From Gymnothorax reevesii (taxonomy: Eukaryota > Chordata > Actinopteri > Anguilliformes > Muraenidae), in NCBI GenBank assembly GCA_029721435.1, contig CM056577.1, positions 115,628,219 through 115,692,218 of the forward strand: a stretch of DNA of 64,000 bases, read 5' to 3'. This document shows, in pieces, positions 23,961 to 35,500 of the stretch. The notes under the pieces were generated by a model that saw only the letters and a program-made list of their open reading frames with translations, was not told the origin of the DNA and did no database searches. The stretch's first letter is position 1; every line of letters starts with the position of its first letter. The position numbers and the translations under genes were made by a program.

Positions 23961-25281
23961 TAGCTGTGACAAATCCCATCCCATACACTGAGGGACAGAG
24001 GCTGAATTGTTTCTAAAGCATTGATGTAAGAGGTTGATCTTCCATCCCTCTGTGATGCGTGGCACTGGCATCACAAATGCCCACCTTTTCCAGAAGATGA
24101 TCAAATGCAAACACTCTGCAGTCAATCATTAACCTGACCGATATGTACACGAGGAATTGTGACCGCAAGCTGCAGGTAGAGTGACCGAGATTCGGTAATC
24201 CCACAGCAGCACCGCCTCTGATGGGAAACGATATTAATCACAGGCAGCATGGTATGATAAGGTTTTTAAGACCAGGCATTTCTGACAATGAATATGCTGT
24301 AAACCAAATCACCTGAAAGCTGCAGTTGATATCTTTGGAGAGAAAAGCAAGAGAAAGGTTTTCATTATAAACGCCACCACCCCCCTCTCTGCTCCCTCTT
24401 TCCCATTTATAACCCCTCCTACCCTCCCAGAGTCCCTGTCTCCAAACAAGGCTCATGCTCATTCAGGAGGGCAGTTTACCGGCGGTAAACAGAAACACCA
24501 GAGGAGCTCCAGTATGTCTGATCGCAAAGTAAGACACACTGGGAGGATAAAGTAAATCTTGAGCTTTAACTCGACACTCACAGACACATACCATGCCGTC
24601 TCAAAGTTATTGTAATTGTTCTAATCGAAAGATGAGGAAAAAAGACGCTGTGTGTCAACCAAGCAAGTCAGCAAACTAACGTTACCTGAAGGACATCAGC
24701 GTTGGCTGTCAAACCGAGTAATTAGCTGTACATATCACAAAAGCTACCAATGACACAAAAAACCTTTTGTGGCATTATTGGTGAAGAGAATGAGAGCCTT
24801 GGCTCCAGTAAAGCCTGCACTCCAGGTCCAACCAGAGGGTGAGGGAGGCAGAGTAAAGACCCTCCTCAACAAAGAGAGATTAGTCAGCATCCCTGCACAA
24901 GAGCGTAAAATCTGCTTCCCAGCTGCTACCTACTGATGCGTCTCTATATCTGGGCTACATTTTCACCCCCTTACCAAACTATGGAGCAAAGCTAAACCCC
25001 CAAACACATTTACACCCTGTTATTAGAGCTACAGTTTCGAAGTATTACTTACCGCCCACAATACTGTTGCAGGCACATTGCTTTTACATCATTGCAACTG
25101 GAGCCCAGTCACTGTAAGCTACAGTGCTAATGTAAAAGCATACAAACAAACTACTTGCAAACACAATGCCTGCAAATCTTCCAAACACTAGTGCCCAGTT
25201 TATGTGGATTGCAGTTATTACAACCAAAGTAACGCTACATATTTTACACCACAATATAGTAAAAAAAACAAAACATAACTA

Positions 25282-25400
25282 GTAGAGATGCGCGGGTCGA
25301 GGTTTTTTAACACCCGGAACAACCCGACCCGACGTGACAGCTAACCCGCCCCACTAAAACTCGCACTGATTTTCAACCCGAACCCAACCCGACCCGACAC
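25282..25400. mobile_element. Possible hAT-type end, ACCCGACCC-rich
   Basis: Begins TAGAGATGCGCGGGTCGAGG and continues with repeated AACCCGACCCGA motifs. This pattern is seen at ends of hAT-like elements in fish. Only one end is visible, so the class is uncertain. Confidence 0.35.
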
Positions 25401-25729
25401 AAGAAGGAGGCAAGAGAAAAAGAATACAGTGGGTCTCTGTGTGACATGATTTGCAATGGAAAAAAAACGATTCCTCTGTTACGCTATGGATTTGAGTGGA
25501 GCACAACATACATTTGGCTTTTGGCTGGAATTCTTAATACAAAGTCTAGGCTCTGTCTATTAATTGAACCTTCCTGTGATTTCTGATCTATGCAACAAAA
25601 TGAAATACCATCTGGCAAAAATATTGCAAACAGGCTGTTTTATTGGAACAAAATTAACATGACAGTGGCGCACTGGCGCTATCCCCTACTCTCCCATAGT
25701 GTGCGATATCCGGTCTACGAAACTTTACT

Positions 25730-27270
25730 CACAAAGAGAAAGATCAGGTCTCAATGTAAATGAAATGACATGGGAATCGGATCTCATTCCAAAATCACAG
25801 TGAGAGACAAATCAGATCTCACTGCAAACTCAGAGATACATGGGGATAAGGTCCCCCCCAAACTGAGAGGAGTTTTACCAGTCTAGCTAGACTGAGATAA
25901 GATCATATTCTAGAATGAGAAGTCAGGCAAATCAGATCTCACTCTAAACTTGCAGAGATCAGATCAAACTCAATATTCACAGAGAGATAAAAATCCAATC
26001 TTACTCCTAAACAGAAACATCAGATCTTACTCCAAACTCTCAGAGATTAAGGGATACAATGCAACTAAACTGAGAGGTCAACATGGGGACCAGATGTAAT
26101 TCCAAATTCAGCTAAATTAGACCTTACTCCAAACTCTCAGAATCAGATCTCTCCAAACTTACTGAAAGACAGAGGGATCAGATCTCACTCCAAACTTAGA
26201 CAGACAGAGGGATCAGATCTCACTCCAAACTTGCAGAGAGACCGAGGGATCAGATCTCATTCCAAAATTACAGACTGAAAGATCAGATCTCACTGCAAAC
26301 TCAGAGAAGGATCTAGGAAGTAGATCTCATGCAAAAATCACAGAGACAGAAGGATCACATCTCACTCCAAACTCGCAGAAAGACGCAACGATCAGACCTC
26401 ACTCAAACTCAAATAAAGACAGAGGGATCAGATCTCACTCCAAACTTACAGAGACCGAGGGATCAGATCTCATTCCAAAATTACTGACTGAAAGATCAGA
26501 TCTCACTGCAAACTCAGAGAAGGATCTAGGAAGTAGATCTCATGCAAAAATCACAGAGACAGAAGGATCACATCTCACTCCAAACTCGCAGAAAGACAAC
26601 GATCAGACCTCACTCAAACTCCAATAAAGACAGCAGGATCAGATCTCACTCCAAACTTACAGACAAACAGAGCGATCAGATCTCACTCCAAAGTTACAGA
26701 GAGACAGAGGGATCAGATCTCACTCCAAAGTTACAGAGAGATAGAGGAATCAGATCTCATTCCAAACTTACTGAGGGATCAGATCTCACTCCAAACTTAT
26801 ACAACGGCAGAAGGTTCAGATCTCACTCCAAACTTACAGAAAGAGAGGGGTCAGATTTCACTCTAAATTCAGAGAAAGACAGGTATATCACAACGCTTGC
26901 CAATATCATAGAGAAGGATTATGTTTCAAGTCAAAATCACAGTGAGAGAGAGATCAGATCTCACTTCCAGCTCAGAGAGAGACAGAGGGATTAGATCTCA
27001 TACCAAAATTACAGACTGAAAGATCAGATCTCACTGCAATCTCAGAGAAGGATCTAGAAAGTAGATCTCATGCAAAAATCATAGACAGAAGGATCACATC
27101 TCCTCAAACTCAAATAAAGACAGAGGGATCAGATCTCATGCCAAAGTCTCGGAAACAGAAAGATCACACCTCATTTCGAACTCACTGAAAGACATGACGA
27201 TGAGACCTCACTTCAAACTCACAAAGCAAAAGAGGGATCAGATCATGCTCCACCATCACAGAGAAACAAA
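25730..27270 (+). repeat. Degenerate minisatellite, ~37-bp unit with higher-order repeats
   Basis: About 40 diverged copies of a unit close to GATCAGATCTCACTCCAAAC plus TTACAGAGAGACAGAGG. Almost every unit keeps AGATCT. A block of about six units (beginning GACCGAGGGATCAGATCTCA) recurs at about 26240 and 26453, a period of about 213 bases, and in shortened form near 26985. An open frame of 150 codons across 26542-26994 is a by-product of the repeat, not a gene. Confidence 0.9.
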
Positions 27271-27604
27271 TGGGGGGAAAAGCAGGGAAAAGACATAACT
27301 GAACATGTTGGAGGGAGATAGAAAATACTGTACATTTCATGAAATAAGCAGGGCGGATGGAGACCCTTGTCAGGGAAGGAACAAATTATTTTCCAGTGCA
27401 GTTCAAATCATAATCACTTACTTGTTTGAAGTTGGCTACTGAAAAGTGGTTTACTTGCAATTGTGCCATGCTTGTGTCACAATACAAAATTGGGATGACA
27501 CATTTTGCCTAGCAATTATGTCATAATGTAACTGGTGCTTAAAGTTCTTCTGTGGAAAAGTGGCTGAAAAAGAATCAGATCAATACACAAGACAGACTCT
27601 ACTC

Positions 27605-29461
27605 AGACAAACAACTGCAAGCCTTTATTTATTCTGTATTATTTACAAAAGTGCCATCCTTCGCTATCTATTTGCATGCTATGGGTAGAAGGTTAGTTCT
27701 CGGAAGGAACCCTCCCATTAGTCCATCATTACTGCTAATCCGGTGGCTCTACCCTAACCTAAATCAAAAAGATAGAAAGATCCTTGAAAATGTTTTTCCT
27801 TTTTGGAGAAACACCGGCTTTTTGCAGTTTCTGACTTCAGACGAAACAGTCCGGTAAAATAAAATAAAAATCAAATCTAATTCAATTAATAAAATCTATC
27901 AAATTTATAAATCTGAAAATACTGACTTCCCATACACCTGGATTTACATTACAAACCAGCGTTTAGTGGTCAGCTTATCAAATCTCATTTTTACAGGAAA
28001 TGCCACACAAACACAATCCCAAAAAGCTCAACTCAGGAAAGCTGTTGGTAGATCGTGTTGCAAAGTCTGTTTGGGCGAGTTTGGACTGCTGAGACGCATA
28101 TACAGGTAGATGAATGTAAATGATTTTCAGCCATTCCATTCTGGGCTCAATCCTGAACAGTCCTCAAATACTCAATGTAATTGGCGGCAAAAAAGAAAAC
28201 AAATGGTTAAAACTAAAACAATTATAACAATTTAAAGTTAATGAAAACAACAAATAAAATACCCCACTATGTACATTTATGCAGGTACACGCAAAGGTGT
28301 TTGCATCTTATTTAGGTCGACACAGACTGTGCCTCGACTCCTTGCGGTAAATAACATGCATGATATGCTGAACGATGAACTAGCATAATGACAAACTAGC
28401 AGATACACACACCTTTGCGAGAGACTCGCACCGGACACATGACTGCGCTCAAGCACCCCAGTGCGCACGCACACACGTTCATCGACTCACATATTCCACT
28501 CATGCTAAAGTGATGCTCAAATATTCTCCAACCACAGCAACGCACTCAGACTCAAAATTACTCTTGCAACAGACGTCTTGGCACTCAATTATGCGTATAC
28601 AAAAAAAACAAAAAAGCAAACATACTCATTCATTCGATCGTTTGCTAACCAGAGACATACATCCGCAAACTCCCAATTCAACCATTCGTACGCTAAATTT
28701 GCAAAAATGGCTTCCTAATTACAGACCAACCTCAGAGTCAGAACTTCATCTAAAAGCATTTGTGTGGCCTTATATAGAACAGTCATCTCCATGTCACGAT
28801 GTAATTTGCTTTAGTCAGCACCACGTCTGAAGAACACCAAAAAAACATGCATTATGGTGATACAGAAAAACAGTGTAGCATTCAAAATTCACAAACGAGT
28901 GATGTAAACAAAATGAGCTACAAAATGGCTGCATTTGCAACCGAGGAACTGAGAAAGCTAAGGGCCCCAAAGTGAGAGTGCCGCGTGATATGCAGAATGC
29001 CCCGCAACCTTAGGTTTCCTCCTCTCCACGACTCGCATCAGGTACGGCACACATACCAACACCACAAACAAGCTACAATGAAGGACGTATAAAAAGCATG
29101 ACACAGACTGAAATGACGGCAAAAAATGGTGATAATGTGTACAAAGAACGCCCTCGGTTCTGAACAAAGACATGCAGGGGAAGGCTGAGCTTCCCCGCAT
29201 CTGTGTAAGAGCGTTGTGAGAATGTTGTGAGAATATTGTGAGAGTTCTTGTAAAAGGAAAAGGGGGCAGGGGGGTGGGTTGGGGTTGGGTTTGCGCTACA
29301 GGTTCTGCTCAACCCCCCTGCACTGGAGTCCAGAGTCCTGAGGGAGAGGAGAGTAACAGAGGGCCACTCTTCGCTGACAGAACAGTCCACTTCCTCTTTC
29401 CCCGTCCCGTCCCGTCTCGTCCCGCAGATCCGCACCCCCGCAAGGGGGACTGGCTCCCGTC
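27605..29461 (-). other. Probable 3' UTR of usf2
   Basis: Runs from the USF2 stop codon to a strong polyadenylation signal. No coding frame is supported here. GT-rich and C-rich runs occur near 29235-29300 and 29400. The extent is inferred from the signal. Confidence 0.5.
27624..27633 (-). terminator. Overlapping AATAAA signals for usf2
   Basis: On the - strand AATAAATAAA gives two overlapping hexamers. It is the best signal downstream of the usf2 stop and would give a 3' UTR of about 1.8 kb. Confidence 0.5.
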
Positions 29462-29551
29462 TCACTGAGGCGCCGTCTCTCCCACCAGGTCGATCCCGTG
29501 CTGCTGCAGCTGAGCTCGCAGGAGGGCATTTTCATTCTTCAGCTCCTCGAT
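29462..29551 (-). CDS. usf2: usf2 coding exon 10 (end of zipper, stop)
   Basis: 90 bases from CTTTAG to TGA; encodes IEELKNENALLRAQLQQHGI and a ten-residue tail with the stop at 29462-29464. Confidence 0.95.
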   Translation of the reverse strand: MEELKNENALLRAQLQQHGIDLVGETAPQ

Positions 29552-32500
29552 CTAAAGCAAAGAGACAGGCTGTTACACACAGGCTAAAGGACAGCGCTGA
29601 CTACCCTACAGCGTAGCACAAAGACAGCCCTTTTCCCACAGACGACACTGAATAGCAGTGCTTGCACCCTGTAGTACATGGAGCACCCTGGGCCCACCGA
29701 GCACCATCTCCCAATGGCACACGGAATACATTTTTCAGACAGCAAGCTTCCCTAAAACACAAAAAATGTTTACCCACCGCCAACACCTAGGCTAACTGTA
29801 GCTTTCCAATAGCAGAGAGAGAACACCTTACAAAGCTTCCCTGTAAAAGGAAGAAAACTCTTTACCTGGAGGCTACACTTAAAGTTCACAGGATGCACTG
29901 CAGCCTATAGCAAAGAGAAGTAACCCTAAACCAGGTGCTAGCTTTATGGTCGCTAGGAGGAAAACCCTTACCAGATATTAGCTTCACTATAGCCTTAAGC
30001 TAGGAGAAAACCCTTTACCTGGTTCTAGCTTCACTGTAGTCCATAGTTAGGACAGCACCTTTTGTCTGACGCACACTTCATTGTAGCCTGCAGCTTGGAG
30101 AGAACCCTTTACCTGATGCAATCTTCACTGTAGCTAGTGGGTAGGAGAGAACCCTTTACCAGGAGCTTGCTACACTGAAGCTGGGAGAGAATCTTTTACT
30201 TGCTGTGAGGTTCACTGTAGCCTGTAGCTTGAGGACAACTCTTGAACAGGTACTAGCTTCACTGTAGTGTATCGCCAGCACAGAACTCATTACCTAATGC
30301 CAGATTCACAGTTGCCTTCAGATAGGAGAGAACCCTTTAACAGGTCCTAAATTCACTGTAGCTAGCAGAGAACCCTTTCCCAGAAGCTTGCTTCACATTA
30401 GCTAGGAGAGAACCCTTACCCTGGTGCTTGCTTCGATGTAGCCTGTAGCTAGGAAACAACCCTTGACCTGATGCTAGATTCACTGACCTTGTAATTAGCA
30501 AAAAACTCTTTACCTGCTGCTAGGTTTGCTCTAACTTGTCCATAAAATGTATAAAACCTTCACCCTGTGCAGTATTCACTGGCTGCAAGTCTATCGCAAT
30601 GAATATCACAAGCGCATCCATGATTCCCTTTGGAAGTGGCTATTTGCCCCGCAGTGGGGTGAACTGGGGAAAGATATCGGCTACCTGCCCCTCAACAGGG
30701 CTGACAAGAGAAGCAATTCTGCCATTCACACCTTGGTGGAACGGATAAGAGAATCACTTCTGCTATTTGCCACGTGACAAGTGAAATTTACTTACCCCAT
30801 TGGCAAGGTAGTCAAAATTACCTAAAATCAAGGACAAATTTCTTGCCTTACTAAGAAAATGGTGATAGAAATAAGTGTTTTAAGTCTTAAAATAAGTAAA
30901 TTTCCTTTTCTTGAAAATCACTTTTTGCAGTGCAGTACAGCATTTTTTTTCATGGCCACACTTAAGTGCGCGAGTTGAGGACCATTCTAGTGCCACTTGG
31001 AATGTACCACTTAAAACAAGTTTGGCCAAGAAAAAAATTTTAGCTTTGGACACACTTAAAATAAGTGTGGGCAATGGAGAAATGTGCATCTTGGCCACAC
31101 TTATAAGTGCAACTAACGTGAATTCCGATCAATTTTCTTGCTTGGACGCAATTGAGTCACTTCGTTTTCAAAAACCGAGTTTTTCAAAGCGGGTCTGGGT
31201 TGTTGATTGCGACCTTTGCTACTTCAGCCAGTTCTTGCGCTTGCAGATGAGCAATAGGCAGCAGCCAAGTACTTAACACAGGGCTCGGGAAATCCAGGAC
31301 CTGCGTACAGGTCTGTGTTTCACAATCATCAGCGCCGATCCACACGAAATATACTGTAAAAAGGCGCGTGAACGGGGTGTCGACATAGTTAGTTCCATCA
31401 GTCTAAAGCCACTATCGCATTCCGCAGAGCTGAATGAAATAAGTAGACCAAAATGAAGCATTTTGAGCACATAACAGGTCATAGAACAACACATATTTAT
31501 ATTACGTTCTCGGCTACAGGTTTATCTTGCCAACAATTTCCTGATACCTGGAGAAGGTGGGCCACGTTCGTAAATTAGCTGGCCGGCTGGGCCCAGCGGC
31601 TCTGCCCCTGATGCAAAGCACTTCCCCAGCAGCCTGAATATAACCGGCTACTAGTAGTTAGTAAAATAATTTTAGATTTTACCCTTATCATCCTAACAAA
31701 GGCAAGCTCGGGCTCATCGATGCAGCTTCGACAGCACTAATGTTTAAGATGGTCCCGTTTTGATTCTTTTTAAGAGTGATGATTGCTTAAGTTAAGACAT
31801 GATGGTGATCTCGCATTGTTTGCCTGATCGCATTTGATTTTGTCAAACTCTAGGCGGCACACTCCATACAGTCTCGAGGAATACTGCCCAGTACCTGCCC
31901 AAATAGCCCCCATAAAAAAAAAAAAAAAAATGACAACTTGACCTCTAATCACAAAATATCATGAACACTCCTGCAGTCACGTAAGAGGACAACTGATAAG
32001 TTGGCATGCTGTCAATCGGTCAATGAGCAGATCAAATCTCTTTTTCTTTTTTTTTAATATACATTTTGAGAAGTGGGTCACACAGTCCCTCTCCACTACA
32101 CCCCAGCGTATGAGTCCAGAGCTGCAACAGACAGAATGTGCACTGACACACGATACAAACGGTCTCCATGTAATGACGGATCTTGGACACATTCTAATCC
32201 TTCAGGGTCTAATATCGTCATGTCGCACACCCCTAGTTTGATACTTCGAAGTGTTCGATACAGCCCTAGAGAGAACCCTTCACTAGGCGCTAGCTTCACT
32301 GTAGCTACGAGAGAACCCCTTTACTCGGTGCTAACTTCCCTGTGTTAAGGAGGGAGCCCTTTAGTGACAGACAAAGGCCAGCCCTAGCTTCCCAGCATAG
32401 CAGACATACCTGCTGTCTGAGCAGCTCGTTCTCCACCTGCACTCTCTCCACGTCTTTAAAACTGTCTTGAAGCCTCTGGTTGCCCTGTCGCAGCTCCTGA

Positions 32501-35500
32501 ATGTAGTCACAGGCCTTGGACAGAATGCCACCTTTACTCTGAGGGACAGAGATGGAGAAACTGAGGAACGTGTCAACACTCGCAGTGCCGCACGCACACA
32601 CACAAACACACACAGGGATCACTCACCGCTCCAGTCTTGGTACTGTCCACAGTGCAGTCTGGGATCATCTTGGACAAGGTGACAATCCAGTTGTTGATCT
32701 TGTCTCTTCTCCTTCTCTCCACTGTAACAATCAAACAGAAGCTAACTGGCAAAGTTGGTGACTGTACCATCGATTTACTGCAGTTGTTCGGAACCCTAGT
32801 CCAGCAGATCTGCCACACATTTTCACACACCGCATTTAACTGTTACAGACATCCTTGTGCTGCTAAATGGTAGAATAAAGTGTCAAATAAGGGATGATAA
32901 GGAAACCTGGTGATTCCCCAGCCTGGCGCTCCTCTGCATGAGCTGGTTTTTGCTCTAATCGCAGTTACAACAGCAGGAGTGAGCTGTTAATTTGGCAAAA
33001 TTAGGCGCAGCTCATGCTTAAAGCAGTCAGTTAACATCTTGAGCCTCATTTTGACAGAAATATATTATCAATAACAAACTGAAAGCACTAAATAGTCCTT
33101 ATTCACACACAAAAATGGCAAAAAAAAATACTTCTGTCTGGCCTTGCATTCATCCACTAAAACTAATTTTTTTTGTTCAGGAATGCAAGAAAATAACTGT
33201 TATTTGGCATCTTAATCAAAACATAATAATGTGCTTAACTACTTTTTCTGCTTTTTTGAAAAATGCTAAATTTGAAAATTCATGGATAATAACAAAAATT
33301 TTATTTTAGCATTAAAAATATAATTTCAGTTAGAGTTATACTCCCTACACAGGATGCAATGTCCTGGCACCCACATTCAATGGTGTTAGAGATTTTTTTT
33401 TTTTTTTTTTGAGGAAAAAAAAATTTATCCTCCGACTTGAGTGATGTCTTGGCAAGTATGTGAATATATGGAAAAAAAATTTTTTTATTTTTATTCCCCC
33501 GTCCCCAAAATATTTTGATGGAAAAAATCTGTGAATAAAACAATAAAAAAAGCCTTGCCTAATGTGCCTTAGGAGGATAAATGACTGCTCTAAAAATAAA
33601 TGCACCAAATTAAGACAAATTAATAGCTTGTAAAAATGCTACGATCACAATTGTGGTTAGAACAATAAGCAGCAAATACAGGTGCCTCAGGACCAGATTA
33701 GGAGAACCACTGGAAACCGACAGTATGGAAGACCTCCAAGAAGAGTTAGCCAGAAAGTTTCCATTACTCGGTCACTGCCACCATTTCGAAATTTTTTTTG
33801 TAAAACGTCTGATATTCCTGATGAAAAACATCTTATTTACATGAGAAAAATAGATTTATGCCTGCATCATTACAGACAGGGGAGGACTTTAAATAATGAT
33901 TTGGGGCCACAAGTAAAGTCATATGTAACCTTGAGAACTTCCATTTCAATACATCTTATTCCCAGTCAGGGTAGTGTGGCGAGGGGCGGGGTCATTACAC
34001 GGGCCTTCGCCACCTCATAATGGGCCAGAGACACGAGTACATCCAAGATCAGTAGTTCCCACACTTGGTCCTGGGGCATCCTGTCTTAGCTGACTTTTGT
34101 ACCCACCACAATTGCCTGTGTACAACCCACCACCTGTGCGCTCAGGGGCAACAGTACTAACTGCAGCACTGTCATGCCCAGAAAAACGTGAAATTCAGGA
34201 GTAAATGAGCGTGTGCGTCATATACTTCAACGGTGCTAATATACAGGCCACATGAGTGTCATCTTGGACAACACAGGGAATTTTCCTCACAAAAATTTCC
34301 AGTATTTTTGAACTCCACTCAAACATAGCTTGAGTGTGAAATATGACATGACATGACATGACATAAGTGGCGAGAACAGGCCATTAAGCCTAACAAAAAT
34401 TTTCCCAACACTAAAGTGAACCGAAGACTTCAGATACTCCAGGACTAAATGGTTATCAAACACTACATCAAGCCTGGTCTGAGACACCCGGCATTTCTGA
34501 CTATACAATATCGTCAGGCAAGCAATTCCACATGGATTTTATTTAGTGTCATAATCATTATAGCTTCATAATGCCCTCTAGTGGGTGGAAAGTGCACTCA
34601 CAAAACAATTGTAAGTAATTTGGACTGACATGCTCATCTAACATGCCACGGACACATAACTGTTAAGGAAACTCTGATCACCTCAGAATTAATAACTGTG
34701 TGAATATTTATGAGCGCTCTAGGCCAGTGATTCACAAAATTTTGTCCCAGAGAATCCCTGTGTACGCTGGTTATTTTTGAAACCACAAATGCAATCCCAG
34801 AATTCTATCAAGTTGTTACTCTGTCGTAATGAGCTGAAATTTTCTCTTTTTTTTATGCAGTCGTTTCCATTATGGCACAACCTGAATATGGAACTTACAT
34901 TACTCACAGCATGCGTAGCCGTTTTTGACAGTGTTGCAAAAAAGCGTAATATAAGAGTATAAAGAACTATGCATTAAAATATTGGGATTGCACTCATGTT
35001 TGGAACAAAACTCAGCACACACAGTGCTCCCAAAGCTGAGTTTGAGAACTACTGTGTTAGGGCAGCGATCCTTTCATGGAACTGTGGGAAATGTAGTTCA
35101 CCTTCATTGTGCTGTGCCCTCCTCCTGTCGTCCCTTGGCACACGAGGCCCTTCCAACTTCCTGCAAGAGAAAGACAGAGTGGGTGACTTGAGCATTCACA
35201 CACACGCACCCACGCACGCACGCTCTGTCACGGGTTTGTTTGTTTGTTTGTTCCTTAACACAGTGCAGTGTGTGGGGTGTGACCCAGAAATATTGAAGGG
35301 TCTTCACCCATTTTCAGTCATTTTCCTTCATTTTCAATTTTCCCAAATTATTAGAAAAGGCCATTGGCAGGGAAAAAAATCCACAGTTTCTCTCTGATTA
35401 CAATATCAGGACAGTTTAAAAAGAAGGCAATTCAGAAAAGCAGCAATTTTATTCCCAAAGAATAAAAAAGAACGGTCAATGAAAATAGAAGAAAGACTCC

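Larger units (their letters stand above)
20929..25281. other. Gene-free interval downstream of ffar2
   Basis: AT-rich DNA with no supported gene. It contains a poly-G run, a decayed Tc1 fragment and unclassified sequence. The 3' UTR of ffar2 should occupy the first part, but I could not place a convincing polyadenylation signal. Confidence 0.5.

Noticed and set aside
26542..26994. 150-codon frame rich in SHSKLT/DQISLQ
   Set aside because: Produced by the minisatellite whose unit lacks stops in this frame. It does not extend beyond the repeat.
25730..27270. CRISPR-like array
   Set aside because: Units are diverged and there are no unique spacers between identical repeats. It is a eukaryotic minisatellite.
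27552..27857. 101-codon + frame at the end of the usf2 3' UTR
   Set aside because: Overlaps the polyadenylation signal antisense. No recognisable domain and AT-rich codon use; probably chance.
20929..29461. Search for hepcidin (HAMP), MAG or CD22, neighbours of USF2/FFAR in mammals
   Set aside because: No Cys-rich hepcidin-like exon and no Ig-domain exon could be seen by eye between the receptors and usf2 or beyond.
33653..34020. Overlapping frames with an RPPRRVS-like motif, considered as another Tc1 transposase
   Set aside because: Only a few residues resemble the Tc1 linker, and no catalytic block or terminal repeats could be found.
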